Notes: a model not told the origin generated them from the letters alone. Counted from the first letter of the stretch, positions 38,007 through 51,296 are shown. The stretch: 64,000 nucleotides of DNA from Tubulanus polymorphus (GCF_964204645.1 NC_134035.1:7874501-7938500); one strand, 5' to 3'. A program made the numbers and translations.

Positions 38007-38126
38007 AAGTCTACAGCACCCGGTATTCCCAGGCGGTCACCCATCCAAGTACTAACCGGGCCCGACGTTGCTTAACTTCGGTGATCGGACGAGAACCGGT
38101 GCTTTCAACGTGGTATGGCCGTAGAC
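38007..38126 (-). rRNA. RN5S: 5S rRNA, copy 70
   Basis: Step 557 bp; partner copy 101. Confidence 0.97.
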
Positions 38127-38563
38127 AACAAAACGTATCAATCTAACCGTTTTGATATTACCTTCTCGATAGGATCGCCACCTCAGCGAGGCATCCACTT
38201 TTTATGTCTCTTTTAACACAGTTTCAATTGCTCAACTGATAAAACCAGGTACAATTATCCATTCGCTCCATCGAAAGATGTAGAAACAAACGCCTTTCCC
38301 TTCGCTCAAGGATCGGCGTTGAATAAGGCGGAGGAAACTATGAGAACAGCTACTTAGCAACACAATCTGTGACGTCACATTACCAGAAAACATCCAATCT
38401 TCTATCTCTAACAAAGTATCGATTTGGGAATATATCTGCGACAACAAAATTTTGACGGCTTCGTTCAACTAATGGCGAAAACGAACAAGCAAATAAACAA
38501 ACAAATAAACGGCTGTTTACGAGTGCTTTTAATTTTTGAAATAAATCGAGCAAAATTTGAAAA

Positions 38564-38683
38564 AAGTCTACAGCACCCGGTATTCCCAGGCGGTCACCCA
38601 TCCAAGTACTAACCGGGCCCGACGTTGCTTAACTTCGGTGATCGGACGAGAACCGGTGCTTTCAACGTGGTATGGCCGTAGAC
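38564..38683 (-). rRNA. RN5S: 5S rRNA, copy 71
   Basis: Step 526 bp; partner copy 102. Confidence 0.97.
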
Positions 38684-39089
38684 AACAAAACGTATCAATC
38701 TAACCGTTTTGATATTACCTTCACTTTTTATGTCTCTTTTAACACAGTTTCAATTGCTCAACTGATAAAACCAGGTACAATTATCCATTCGCTCCATCGA
38801 AAGATGTAGAAACAAACGCCTTTCCCTTCGCTCAAGGATCGGCGTTGAATAAGGCGGAGGAAACTATGAGAACAGCTACTTAGCAACACAATCTGTGACG
38901 TCACATTACCAGAAAACATCCAATCTTCTATCTCTAACAAAGTATCGATTTGGGAATATATCTGCGACAACAAAATTTTGACGGCTTCGTTCAACTAATG
39001 GCGAAAACGAACAAGCAAATAAACAAACAAATAAACGGCTGTTTACGAGTGCTTTTAATTTTTGAAATAAATCGAGCAAAATTTGAAAA

Positions 39090-39209
39090 AAGTCTACAGC
39101 ACCCGGTATTCCCAGGCGGTCACCCATCCAAGTACTAACCGGGCCCGACGTTGCTTAACTTCGGTGATCGGACGAGAACCGGTGCTTTCAACGTGGTATG
39201 GCCGTAGAC
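39090..39209 (-). rRNA. RN5S: 5S rRNA, copy 72
   Basis: Step 526 bp; partner copy 103. Confidence 0.97.
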
Positions 39210-39615
39210 AACAAAACGTATCAATCTAACCGTTTTGATATTACCTTCACTTTTTATGTCTCTTTTAACACAGTTTCAATTGCTCAACTGATAAAACCAG
39301 GTACAATTATCCATTCGCTCCATCGAAAGATGTAGAAACAAACGCCTTTCCCTTCGCTCAAGGATCGGCGTTGAATAAGGCGGAGGAAACTATGAGAACA
39401 GCTACTTAGCAACACAATCTGTGACGTCACATTACCAGAAAACATCCAATCTTCTATCTCTAACAAAGTATCGATTTGGGAATATATCTGCGACAACAAA
39501 ATTTTGACGGCTTCGTTCAACTAATGGCGAAAACGAACAAGCAAATAAACAAACAAATAAACGGCTGTTTACGAGTGCTTTTAATTTTTGAAATAAATCG
39601 AGCAAAATTTGAAAA

Positions 39616-39735
39616 AAGTCTACAGCACCCGGTATTCCCAGGCGGTCACCCATCCAAGTACTAACCGGGCCCGACGTTGCTTAACTTCGGTGATCGGACG
39701 AGAACCGGTGCTTTCAACGTGGTATGGCCGTAGAC
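39616..39735 (-). rRNA. RN5S: 5S rRNA, copy 73
   Basis: Step 557 bp; partner copy 104. Confidence 0.97.
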
Positions 39736-40172
39736 AACAAAACGTATCAATCTAACCGTTTTGATATTACCTTCTCGATAGGATCGCCACCTCAGCGAGG
39801 CATCCACTTTTTATGTCTCTTTTAACACAGTTTCAATTGCTCAACTGATAAAACCAGGTACAATTATCCATTCGCTCCATCGAAAGATGTAGAAACAAAC
39901 GCCTTTCCCTTCGCTCAAGGATCGGCGTTGAATAAGGCGGAGGAAACTATGAGAACAGCTACTTAGCAACACAATCTGTGACGTCACATTACCAGAAAAC
40001 ATCCAATCTTCTATCTCTAACAAAGTATCGATTTGGGAATATATCTGCGACAACAAAATTTTGACGGCTTCGTTCAACTAATGGCGAAAACGAACAAGCA
40101 AATAAACAAACAAATAAACGGCTGTTTACGAGTGCTTTTAATTTTTGAAATAAATCGAGCAAAATTTGAAAA

Positions 40173-40292
40173 AAGTCTACAGCACCCGGTATTCCCAGGC
40201 GGTCACCCATCCAAGTACTAACCGGGCCCGACGTTGCTTAACTTCGGTGATCGGACGAGAACCGGTGCTTTCAACGTGGTATGGCCGTAGAC
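40173..40292 (-). rRNA. RN5S: 5S rRNA, copy 74
   Basis: Step 555 bp, G-haplotype with CCCGTCG; partner copy 105 has CCCTTCG here. Confidence 0.97.
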
Positions 40293-40727
40293 AACAAAAC
40301 GTATCAATCTAACCGTTTTGATATTACCTTCTCGATAGGATCGCCACCTCAGCGAGGCGTCCACTTTTTATGTCTCTTTTAACAGAGTTTCAATTGCTCA
40401 ACTGATAAAACCAGGTACAATTATCCATTCGCTCCATCGAAAGATGTAGAAACAAACGCCTTTCCCGTCGCTCAAGGATCGGCGTTGAATAAGGCGGAGG
40501 AAACTATGAGAACAGCTACTTAGCAACACAATCTGTGACGTCACATTACCAGAAAACATCCAATCTTCTATCTAACAAAGTATCGATTTGGGAATATATC
40601 TGCGACAACAAAATTTTGACAGCTTCGTTCAACTAATGGCGAAAACAAACAAGCAAATAAACAAACAAATAAACGGCTGTTTGCGAGTGCTTTTAATTTT
40701 TGAAATAAATCGAGCAAAATTTGAAAA

Positions 40728-40847
40728 AAGTCTACAGCACCCGGTATTCCCAGGCGGTCACCCATCCAAGTACTAACCGGGCCCGACGTTGCTTAACTTC
40801 GGTGATCGGACGAGAACCGGTGCTTTCAACGTGGTATGGCCGTAGAC
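40728..40847 (-). rRNA. RN5S: 5S rRNA, copy 75
   Basis: Step 555 bp, two 555-bp steps in a row only here; GAGAACTGCT spacer. Junction zone of the 17003-bp duplication. Confidence 0.97.
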
Positions 40848-41282
40848 AACAAAACGTATCAATCTAACCGTTTTGATATTACCTTCTCGATAGGATCGCC
40901 ACCTCAGCGAGGCATCCACTTTTTATGTCTCTTTTAACACAGTTTCAATTGCTCAACTGATAAAACCAGGTACAATTATCCATTCGCTCCATCGAAAGAT
41001 GTAGAAACAAACGCCTTTCCCTTCGCTCAAGGATCGGCGTTGAATAAGGCGGAGGAAACTATGAGAACTGCTACTTAGCAACACAATCTGTGACGTCACA
41101 TTACCAGAAAACATCCAATCTTCTATCTAACAAAGTATCGATTTGGGAATATATCTGCGACAACAAAATTTTGACAGCTTCGTTCAACTAATGGCGAAAA
41201 CAAACAAGCAAATAAACAAACAAATAAACGGCTGTTTGCGAGTGCTTTTAATTTTTGAAATAAATCGAGCAAAATTTGAAAA

Positions 41283-41402
41283 AAGTCTACAGCACCCGGT
41301 ATTCCCAGGCGGTCACCCATCCAAGTACTAACCGGGCCCGACGTTGCTTAACTTCGGTGATCGGACGAGAACCGGTGCTTTCAACGTGGTATGGCCGTAG
41401 AC
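41283..41402 (-). rRNA. RN5S: 5S rRNA, copy 76
   Basis: Step 557 bp; first gene of the second 17-kb block. Confidence 0.97.
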
Positions 41403-41839
41403 AACAAAACGTATCAATCTAACCGTTTTGATATTACCTTCTCGATAGGATCGCCACCTCAGCGAGGCATCCACTTTTTATGTCTCTTTTAACACAGTTT
41501 CAATTGCTCAACTGATAAAACCAGGTACAATTATCCATTCGCTCCATCGAAAGATGTAGAAACAAACGCCTTTCCCTTCGCTCAAGGATCGGCGTTGAAT
41601 AAGGCGGAGGAAACTATGAGAACAGCTACTTAGCAACACAATCTGTGACGTCACATTACCAGAAAACATCCAATCTTCTATCTCTAACAAAGTATCGATT
41701 TGGGAATATATCTGCGACAACAAAATTTTGACGGCTTCGTTCAACTAATGGCGAAAACGAACAAGCAAATAAACAAACAAATAAACGGCTGTTTACGAGT
41801 GCTTTTAATTTTTGAAATAAATCGAGCAAAATTTGAAAA

Positions 41840-41959
41840 AAGTCTACAGCACCCGGTATTCCCAGGCGGTCACCCATCCAAGTACTAACCGGGCCCGACG
41901 TTGCTTAACTTCGGTGATCGGACGAGAACCGGTGCTTTCAACGTGGTATGGCCGTAGAC
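41840..41959 (-). rRNA. RN5S: 5S rRNA, copy 77
   Basis: Step 555 bp; duplicate of copy 46. Confidence 0.97.
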
Positions 41960-42394
41960 AACAAAACGTATCAATCTAACCGTTTTGATATTACCTTCTC
42001 GATAGGATCGCCACCTCAGCGAGGCATCCACTTTTTATGTCTCTTTTAACACAGTTTCAATTGCTCAACTGATAAAACCAGGTACAATTATCCATTCGCT
42101 CCATCGAAAGATGTAGAAACAAACGCCTTTCCCTTCGCTCAAGGATCGGCGTTGAATAAGGCGGAGGAAACTATGAGAACAGCTACTTAGCAACACAATC
42201 TGTGACGTCACATTACCAGAAAACATCCAATCTTCTATCTAACAAAGTATCGATTTGGGAATATATCTGCGACAACAAAATTTTGACAGCTTCGTTCAAC
42301 TAATGGCGAAAACAAACAAGCAAATAAACAAACAAATAAACGGCTGTTTGCGAGTGCTTTTAATTTTTGAAATAAATCGAGCAAAATTTGAAAA

Positions 42395-42514
42395 AAGTCT
42401 ACAGCACCCGGTATTCCCAGGCGGTCACCCATCCAAGTACTAACCGGGCCCGACGTTGCTTAACTTCGGTGATCGGACGAGAACCGGTGCTTTCAACGTG
42501 GTATGGCCGTAGAC
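42395..42514 (-). rRNA. RN5S: 5S rRNA, copy 78
   Basis: Step 557 bp; duplicate of copy 47. Confidence 0.97.
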
Positions 42515-42951
42515 AACAAAACGTATCAATCTAACCGTTTTGATATTACCTTCTCGATAGGATCGCCACCTCAGCGAGGCATCCACTTTTTATGTCTCTT
42601 TTAACACAGTTTCAATTGCTCAACTGATAAAACCAGGTACAATTATCCATTCGCTCCATCGAAAGATGTAGAAACAAACGCCTTTCCCTTCGCTCAAGGA
42701 TCGGCGTTGAATAAGGCGGAGGAAACTATGAGAACAGCTACTTAGCAACACAATCTGTGACGTCACATTACCAGAAAACATCCAATCTTCTATCTCTAAC
42801 AAAGTATCGATTTGGGAATATATCTGCGACAACAAAATTTTGACGGCTTCGTTCAACTAATGGCGAAAACGAACAAGCAAATAAACAAACAAATAAACGG
42901 CGGTTTACGAGTGCTTTTAATTTTTGAAATAAATCGAGCAAAATTTGAAAA

Positions 42952-43071
42952 AAGTCTACAGCACCCGGTATTCCCAGGCGGTCACCCATCCAAGTACTAA
43001 CCGGGCCCGACGTTGCTTAACTTCGGTGATCGGACGAGAACCGGTGCTTTCAACGTGGTATGGCCGTAGAC
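42952..43071 (-). rRNA. RN5S: 5S rRNA, copy 79
   Basis: Step 557 bp; CGGCGGTTT flank, duplicate of copy 48. Confidence 0.97.
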
Positions 43072-43508
43072 AACAAAACGTATCAATCTAACCGTTTTGA
43101 TATTACCTTCTCGATAGGATCGCCACCTCAGCGAGGCATCCACTTTTTATGTCTCTTTTAACACAGTTTCAATTGCTCAACTGATAAAACCAGGTACAAT
43201 TATCCATTCGCTCCATCGAAAGATGTAGAAACAAACGCCTTTCCCTTCGCTCAAGGATCGGCGTTGAATAAGGCGGAGGAAACTATGAGAACAGCTACTT
43301 AGCAACACAATCTGTGACGTCACATTACCAGAAAACATCCAATCTTCTATCTCTAACAAAGTATCGATTTGGGAATATATCTGCGACAACAAAATTTTGA
43401 CGGCTTCGTTCAACTAATGGCGAAAACGAACAAGCAAATAAACAAACAAATAAACGGCTGTTTACGAGTGCTTTTAATTTTTGAAATAAATCGAGCAAAA
43501 TTTGAAAA

Positions 43509-43628
43509 AAGTCTACAGCACCCGGTATTCCCAGGCGGTCACCCATCCAAGTACTAACCGGGCCCGACGTTGCTTAACTTCGGTGATCGGACGAGAACCG
43601 GTGCTTTCAACGTGGTATGGCCGTAGAC
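43509..43628 (-). rRNA. RN5S: 5S rRNA, copy 80
   Basis: Step 555 bp; duplicate of copy 49. Confidence 0.97.
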
Positions 43629-44063
43629 AACAAAACGTATCAATCTAACCGTTTTGATATTACCTTCTCGATAGGATCGCCACCTCAGCGAGGCATCCAC
43701 TTTTTATGTCTCTTTTAACACAGTTTCAATTGCTCAACTGATAAAACCAGGTACAATTATCCATTCGCTCCATCGAAAGATGTAGAAACAAACGCCTTTC
43801 CCTTCGCTCAAGGATCGGCGTTGAATAAGGCGGAGGAAACTATGAGAACAGCTACTTAGCAACACAATCTGTGACGTCACATTACCAGAAAACATCCAAT
43901 CTTCTATCTAACAAAGTATCGATTTGGGAATATATCTGCGACAACAAAATTTTGACAGCTTCGTTCAACTAATGGCGAAAACAAACAAGCAAATAAACAA
44001 ACAAATAAACGGCTGTTTGCGAGTGCTTTTAATTTTTGAAATAAATCGAGCAAAATTTGAAAA

Positions 44064-44183
44064 AAGTCTACAGCACCCGGTATTCCCAGGCGGTCACCCA
44101 TCCAAGTACTAACCGGGCCCGACGTTGCTTAACTTCGGTGATCGGACGAGAACCGGTGCTTTCAACGTGGTATGGCCGTAGAC
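44064..44183 (-). rRNA. RN5S: 5S rRNA, copy 81
   Basis: Step 557 bp; AAAATGTATC upstream, duplicate of copy 50. Confidence 0.97.
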
Positions 44184-44620
44184 AACAAAATGTATCAATC
44201 TAACCGTTTTGATATTACCTTCTCGATAGGATCGCCACCTCAGCGAGGCATCCACTTTTTATGTCTCTTTTAACACAGTTTCAATTGCTCAACTGATAAA
44301 ACCAGGTACAATTATCCATTCGCTCCATCGAAAGATGTAGAAACAAACGCCTTTCCCTTCGCTCAAGGATCGGCGTTGAATAAGGCGGAGGAAACTATGA
44401 GAACAGCTACTTAGCAACACAATCTGTGACGTCACATTACCAGAAAACATCCAATCTTCTATCTCTAACAAAGTATCGATTTGGGAATATATCTGCGACA
44501 ACAAAATTTTGACGGCTTCGTTCAACTAATGGCGAAAACGAACAAGCAAATAAACAAACAAATAAACGGCTGTTTACGAGTGCTTTTAATTTTTGAAATA
44601 AATCGAGCAAAATTTGAAAA

Positions 44621-44740
44621 AAGTCTACAGCACCCGGTATTCCCAGGCGGTCACCCATCCAAGTACTAACCGGGCCCGACGTTGCTTAACTTCGGTGATC
44701 GGACGAGAACCGGTGCTTTCAACGTGGTATGGCCGTAGAC
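44621..44740 (-). rRNA. RN5S: 5S rRNA, copy 82
   Basis: Step 555 bp; GAGAACTGCT spacer, duplicate of copy 51. Confidence 0.97.
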
Positions 44741-45175
44741 AACAAAACGTATCAATCTAACCGTTTTGATATTACCTTCTCGATAGGATCGCCACCTCAG
44801 CGAGGCATCCACTTTTTATGTCTCTTTTAACACAGTTTCAATTGCTCAACTGATAAAACCAGGTACAATTATCCATTCGCTCCATCGAAAGATGTAGAAA
44901 CAAACGCCTTTCCCTTCGCTCAAGGATCGGCGTTGAATAAGGCGGAGGAAACTATGAGAACTGCTACTTAGCAACACAATCTGTGACGTCACATTACCAG
45001 AAAACATCCAATCTTCTATCTAACAAAGTATCGATTTGGGAATATATCTGCGACAACAAAATTTTGACAGCTTCGTTCAACTAATGGCGAAAACAAACAA
45101 GCAAATAAACAAACAAATAAACGGCTGTTTGCGAGTGCTTTTAATTTTTGAAATAAATCGAGCAAAATTTGAAAA

Positions 45176-45295
45176 AAGTCTACAGCACCCGGTATTCCCA
45201 GGCGGTCACCCATCCAAGTACTAACCGGGCCCGACGTTGCTTAACTTCGGTGATCGGACGAGAACCGGTGCTTTCAACGTGGTATGGCCGTAGAC
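45176..45295 (-). rRNA. RN5S: 5S rRNA, copy 83
   Basis: Step 557 bp; duplicate of copy 52. Confidence 0.97.
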
Positions 45296-45732
45296 AACAA
45301 AACGTATCAATCTAACCGTTTTGATATTACCTTCTCGATAGGATCGCCACCTCAGCGAGGCATCCACTTTTTATGTCTCTTTTAACACAGTTTCAATTGC
45401 TCAACTGATAAAACCAGGTACAATTATCCATTCGCTCCATCGAAAGATGTAGAAACAAACGCCTTTCCCTTCGCTCAAGGATCGGCGTTGAATAAGGCGG
45501 AGGAAACTATGAGAACAGCTACTTAGCAACACAATCTGTGACGTCACATTACCAGAAAACATCCAATCTTCTATCTCTAACAAAGTATCGATTTGGGAAT
45601 ATATCTGCGACAACAAAATTTTGACGGCTTCGTTCAACTAATGGCGAAAACGAACAAGCAAATAAACAAACAAATAAACGGCTGTTTACGAGTGCTTTTA
45701 ATTTTTGAAATAAATCGAGCAAAATTTGAAAA

Positions 45733-45852
45733 AAGTCTACAGCACCCGGTATTCCCAGGCGGTCACCCATCCAAGTACTAACCGGGCCCGACGTTGCTTA
45801 ACTTCGGTGATCGGACGAGAACCGGTGCTTTCAACGTGGTATGGCCGTAGAC
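45733..45852 (-). rRNA. RN5S: 5S rRNA, copy 84
   Basis: Step 557 bp; duplicate of copy 53. Confidence 0.97.
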
Positions 45853-46289
45853 AACAAAACGTATCAATCTAACCGTTTTGATATTACCTTCTCGATAGGA
45901 TCGCCACCTCAGCGAGGCATCCACTTTTTATGTCTCTTTTAACACAGTTTCAATTGCTCAACTGATAAAACCAGGTACAATTATCCATTCGCTCCATCGA
46001 AAGATGTAGAAACAAACGCCTTTCCCTTCGCTCAAGGATCGGCGTTGAATAAGGCGGAGGAAACTATGAGAACAGCTACTTAGCAACACAATCTGTGACG
46101 TCACATTACCAGAAAACATCCAATCTTCTATCTCTAACAAAGTATCGATTTGGGAATATATCTGCGACAACAAAATTTTGACGGCTTCGTTCAACTAATG
46201 GCGAAAACGAACAAGCAAATAAACAAACAAATAAACGGCTGTTTACGAGTGCTTTTAATTTTTGAAATAAATCGAGCAAAATTTGAAAA

Positions 46290-46409
46290 AAGTCTACAGC
46301 ACCCGGTATTCCCAGGCGGTCACCCATCCAAGTACTAACCGGGCCCGACGTTGCTTAACTTCGGTGATCGGACGAGAACCGGTGCTTTCAACGTGGTATG
46401 GCCGTAGAC
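46290..46409 (-). rRNA. RN5S: 5S rRNA, copy 85
   Basis: Step 526 bp; duplicate of copy 54. Confidence 0.97.
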
Positions 46410-46815
46410 AACAAAACGTATCAATCTAACCGTTTTGATATTACCTTCACTTTTTATGTCTCTTTTAACACAGTTTCAATTGCTCAACTGATAAAACCAG
46501 GTACAATTATCCATTCGCTCCATCGAAAGATGTAGAAACAAACGCCTTTCCCTTCGCTCAAGGATCGGCGTTGAATAAGGCGGAGGAAACTATGAGAACA
46601 GCTACTTAGCAACACAATCTGTGACGTCACATTACCAGAAAACATCCAATCTTCTATCTCTAACAAAGTATCGATTTGGGAATATATCTGCGACAACAAA
46701 ATTTTGACGGCTTCGTTCAACTAATGGCGAAAACGAACAAGCAAATAAACAAACAAATAAACGGCTGTTTACGAGTGCTTTTAATTTTTGAAATAAATCG
46801 AGCAAAATTTGAAAA

Positions 46816-46935
46816 AAGTCTACAGCACCCGGTATTCCCAGGCGGTCACCCATCCAAGTACTAACCGGGCCCGACGTTGCTTAACTTCGGTGATCGGACG
46901 AGAACCGGTGCTTTCAACGTGGTATGGCCGTAGAC
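46816..46935 (-). rRNA. RN5S: 5S rRNA, copy 86
   Basis: Step 557 bp; CCACTATTTATG spacer, duplicate of copy 55. Confidence 0.97.
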
Positions 46936-47372
46936 AACAAAACGTATCAATCTAACCGTTTTGATATTACCTTCTCGATAGGATCGCCACCTCAGCGAGG
47001 CATCCACTATTTATGTCTCTTTTAACACAGTTTCAATTGCTCAACTGATAAAACCAGGTACAATTATCCATTCGCTCCATCGAAAGATGTAGAAACAAAC
47101 GCCTTTCCCTTCGCTCAAGGATCGGCGTTGAATAAGGCGGAGGAAACTATGAGAACAGCTACTTAGCAACACAATCTGTGACGTCACATTACCAGAAAAC
47201 ATCCAATCTTCTATCTATAACAAAGTATCGATTTGGGAATATATCTGCGACAACAAAATTTTGACGGCTTCGTTCAACTAATGGCGAAAACGAACAAGCA
47301 AATAAACAAACAAATAAACGGCTGTTTACGAGTGCTTTTAATTTTTGAAATAAATCGAGCAAAATTTGAAAA

Positions 47373-47492
47373 AAGTCTACAGCACCCGGTATTCCCAGGC
47401 GGTCACCCATCCAAGTACTAACCGGGCCCGACGTTGCTTAACTTCGGTGATCGGACGAGAACCGGTGCTTTCAACGTGGTATGGCCGTAGAC
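47373..47492 (-). rRNA. RN5S: 5S rRNA, copy 87
   Basis: Step 526 bp; duplicate of copy 56. Confidence 0.97.
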
Positions 47493-47898
47493 AACAAAAC
47501 GTATCAATCTAACCGTTTTGATATTACCTTCACTTTTTATGTCTCTTTTAACACAGTTTCAATTGCTCAACTGATAAAACCAGGTACAATTATCCATTCG
47601 CTCCATCGAAAGATGTAGAAACAAACGCCTTTCCCTTCGCTCAAGGATCGGCGTTGAATAAGGCGGAGGAAACTATGAGAACAGCTACTTAGCAACACAA
47701 TCTGTGACGTCACATTACCAGAAAACATCCAATCTTCTATCTCTAACAAAGTATCGATTTGGGAATATATCTGCGACAACAAAATTTTGACGGCTTCGTT
47801 CAACTAATGGCGAAAACGAACAAGCAAATAAACAAACAAATAAACGGCTGTTTACGAGTGCTTTTAATTTTTGAAATAAATCGAGCAAAATTTGAAAA

Positions 47899-48018
47899 AA
47901 GTCTACAGCACCCGGTATTCCCAGGCGGTCACCCATCCAAGTACTAACCGGGCCCGACGTTGCTTAACTTCGGTGATCGGACGAGAACCGGTGCTTTCAA
48001 CGTGGTATGGCCGTAGAC
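47899..48018 (-). rRNA. RN5S: 5S rRNA, copy 88
   Basis: Step 557 bp; duplicate of copy 57. Confidence 0.97.
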
Positions 48019-48455
48019 AACAAAACGTATCAATCTAACCGTTTTGATATTACCTTCTCGATAGGATCGCCACCTCAGCGAGGCATCCACTTTTTATGTC
48101 TCTTTTAACACAGTTTCAATTGCTCAACTGATAAAACCAGGTACAATTATCCATTCGCTCCATCGAAAGATGTAGAAACAAACGCCTTTCCCTTCGCTCA
48201 AGGATCGGCGTTGAATAAGGCGGAGGAAACTATGAGAACAGCTACTTAGCAACACAATCTGTGACGTCACATTACCAGAAAACATCCAATCTTCTATCTC
48301 TAACAAAGTATCGATTTGGGAATATATCTGCGACAACAAAATTTTGACGGCTTCGTTCAACTAATGGCGAAAACGAACAAGCAAATAAACAAACAAATAA
48401 ACGGCTGTTTACGAGTGCTTTTAATTTTTGAAATAAATCGAGCAAAATTTGAAAA

Positions 48456-48575
48456 AAGTCTACAGCACCCGGTATTCCCAGGCGGTCACCCATCCAAGTA
48501 CTAACCGGGCCCGACGTTGCTTAACTTCGGTGATCGGACGAGAACCGGTGCTTTCAACGTGGTATGGCCGTAGAC
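48456..48575 (-). rRNA. RN5S: 5S rRNA, copy 89
   Basis: Step 526 bp; duplicate of copy 58. Confidence 0.97.
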
Positions 48576-48981
48576 AACAAAACGTATCAATCTAACCGTT
48601 TTGATATTACCTTCACTTTTTATGTCTCTTTTAACACAGTTTCAATTGCTCAACTGATAAAACCAGGTACAATTATCCATTCGCTCCATCGAAAGATGTA
48701 GAAACAAACGCCTTTCCCTTCGCTCAAGGATCGGCGTTGAATAAGGCGGAGGAAACTATGAGAACAGCTACTTAGCAACACAATCTGTGACGTCACATTA
48801 CCAGAAAACATCCAATCTTCTATCTCTAACAAAGTATCGATTTGGGAATATATCTGCGACAACAAAATTTTGACGGCTTCGTTCAACTAATGGCGAAAAC
48901 GAACAAGCAAATAAACAAACAAATAAACGGCTGTTTACGAGTGCTTTTAATTTTTGAAATAAATCGAGCAAAATTTGAAAA

Positions 48982-49101
48982 AAGTCTACAGCACCCGGTA
49001 TTCCCAGGCGGTCACCCATCCAAGTACTAACCGGGCCCGACGTTGCTTAACTTCGGTGATCGGACGAGAACCGGTGCTTTCAACGTGGTATGGCCGTAGA
49101 C
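48982..49101 (-). rRNA. RN5S: 5S rRNA, copy 90
   Basis: Step 526 bp; duplicate of copy 59. Confidence 0.97.
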
Positions 49102-49507
49102 AACAAAACGTATCAATCTAACCGTTTTGATATTACCTTCACTTTTTATGTCTCTTTTAACACAGTTTCAATTGCTCAACTGATAAAACCAGGTACAATT
49201 ATCCATTCGCTCCATCGAAAGATGTAGAAACAAACGCCTTTCCCTTCGCTCAAGGATCGGCGTTGAATAAGGCGGAGGAAACTATGAGAACAGCTACTTA
49301 GCAACACAATCTGTGACGTCACATTACCAGAAAACATCCAATCTTCTATCTCTAACAAAGTATCGATTTGGGAATATATCTGCGACAACAAAATTTTGAC
49401 GGCTTCGTTCAACTAATGGCGAAAACGAACAAGCAAATAAACAAACAAATAAACGGCTGTTTACGAGTGCTTTTAATTTTTGAAATAAATCGAGCAAAAT
49501 TTGAAAA

Positions 49508-49627
49508 AAGTCTACAGCACCCGGTATTCCCAGGCGGTCACCCATCCAAGTACTAACCGGGCCCGACGTTGCTTAACTTCGGTGATCGGACGAGAACCGG
49601 TGCTTTCAACGTGGTATGGCCGTAGAC
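49508..49627 (-). rRNA. RN5S: 5S rRNA, copy 91
   Basis: Step 557 bp, CTATAACAAAG spacer; duplicate of copy 60. Confidence 0.97.
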
Positions 49628-50064
49628 AACAAAACGTATCAATCTAACCGTTTTGATATTACCTTCTCGATAGGATCGCCACCTCAGCGAGGCATCCACT
49701 TTTTATGTCTCTTTTAACACAGTTTCAATTGCTCAACTGATAAAACCAGGTACAATTATCCATTCGCTCCATCGAAAGATGTAGAAACAAACGCCTTTCC
49801 CTTCGCTCAAGGATCGGCGTTGAATAAGGCGGAGGAAACTATGAGAACAGCTACTTAGCAACACAATCTGTGACGTCACATTACCAGAAAACATCCAATC
49901 TTCTATCTATAACAAAGTATCGATTTGGGAATATATCTGCGACAACAAAATTTTGACGGCTTCGTTCAACTAATGGCGAAAACGAACAAGCAAATAAACA
50001 AACAAATAAACGGCTGTTTACGAGTGCTTTTAATTTTTGAAATAAATCGAGCAAAATTTGAAAA

Positions 50065-50184
50065 AAGTCTACAGCACCCGGTATTCCCAGGCGGTCACCC
50101 ATCCAAGTACTAACCGGGCCCGACGTTGCTTAACTTCGGTGATCGGACGAGAACCGGTGCTTTCAACGTGGTATGGCCGTAGAC
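50065..50184 (-). rRNA. RN5S: 5S rRNA, copy 92
   Basis: Step 555 bp, G-haplotype; duplicate of copy 61. Confidence 0.97.
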
Positions 50185-50619
50185 AACAAAACGTATCAAT
50201 CTAACCGTTTTGATATTACCTTCTCGATAGGATCGCCACCTCAGCGAGGCGTCCACTTTTTATGTCTCTTTTAACAGAGTTTCAATTGCTCAACTGATAA
50301 AACCAGGTACAATTATCCATTCGCTCCATCGAAAGATGTAGAAACAAACGCCTTTCCCGTCGCTCAAGGATCGGCGTTGAATAAGGCGGAGGAAACTATG
50401 AGAACAGCTACTTAGCAACACAATCTGTGACGTCACATTACCAGAAAACATCCAATCTTCTATCTAACAAAGTATCGATTTGGGAATATATCTGCGACAA
50501 CAAAATTTTGACAGCTTCGTTCAACTAATGGCGAAAACAAACAAGCAAATAAACAAACAAATAAACGGCTGTTTGCGAGTGCTTTTAATTTTTGAAATAA
50601 ATCGAGCAAAATTTGAAAA

Positions 50620-50739
50620 AAGTCTACAGCACCCGGTATTCCCAGGCGGTCACCCATCCAAGTACTAACCGGGCCCGACGTTGCTTAACTTCGGTGATCG
50701 GACGAGAACCGGTGCTTTCAACGTGGTATGGCCGTAGAC
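50620..50739 (-). rRNA. RN5S: 5S rRNA, copy 93
   Basis: Step 557 bp; duplicate of copy 62. Confidence 0.97.
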
Positions 50740-51176
50740 AACAAAACGTATCAATCTAACCGTTTTGATATTACCTTCTCGATAGGATCGCCACCTCAGC
50801 GAGGCATCCACTTTTTATGTCTCTTTTAACACAGTTTCAATTGCTCAACTGATAAAACCAGGTACAATTATCCATTCGCTCCATCGAAAGATGTAGAAAC
50901 AAACGCCTTTCCCTTCGCTCAAGGATCGGCGTTGAATAAGGCGGAGGAAACTATGAGAACAGCTACTTAGCAACACAATCTGTGACGTCACATTACCAGA
51001 AAACATCCAATCTTCTATCTCTAACAAAGTATCGATTTGGGAATATATCTGCGACAACAAAATTTTGACGGCTTCGTTCAACTAATGGCGAAAACGAACA
51101 AGCAAATAAACAAACAAATAAACGGCTGTTTACGAGTGCTTTTAATTTTTGAAATAAATCGAGCAAAATTTGAAAA

Positions 51177-51296
51177 AAGTCTACAGCACCCGGTATTCCC
51201 AGGCGGTCACCCATCCAAGTACTAACCGGGCCCGACGTTGCTTAACTTCGGTGATCGGACGAGAACCGGTGCTTTCAACGTGGTATGGCCGTAGAC
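51177..51296 (-). rRNA. RN5S: 5S rRNA, copy 94
   Basis: Step 557 bp; duplicate of copy 63. Confidence 0.97.

Larger units (their letters stand above)
34731..40292. repeat. Five-gene higher-order repeat, period 2721 bp
   Basis: Steps 555, 557, 526, 526, 557 occur twice in a row (copies 64-68 and 69-73) and start a third time at copy 74. The G-haplotype spacer sits at the same place in each round. The same pattern is carried along in duplication B (copies 95-105). Confidence 0.85.
24268..41060. repeat. Segmental duplication B, left copy (offset 17003 bp)
   Basis: Thirty consecutive genes (copies 46-75) match copies 77-106 at a constant +17003 bp. Rare markers travel with them: CGGCGGTTT at copies 48/79, AAAATGTATC at 50/81, GAGAACTGCT at 51/82 and CCACTATTTATG at 55/86. 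The left limit lies after 24267 (GAGCTAAATT on one side only). The right limit lies before the GAGAACTGCT at about 41066, which has no counterpart at 58069. One internal difference was seen (CCCGTCG versus CCCTTCG, about 40464/57467). Confidence 0.92.
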
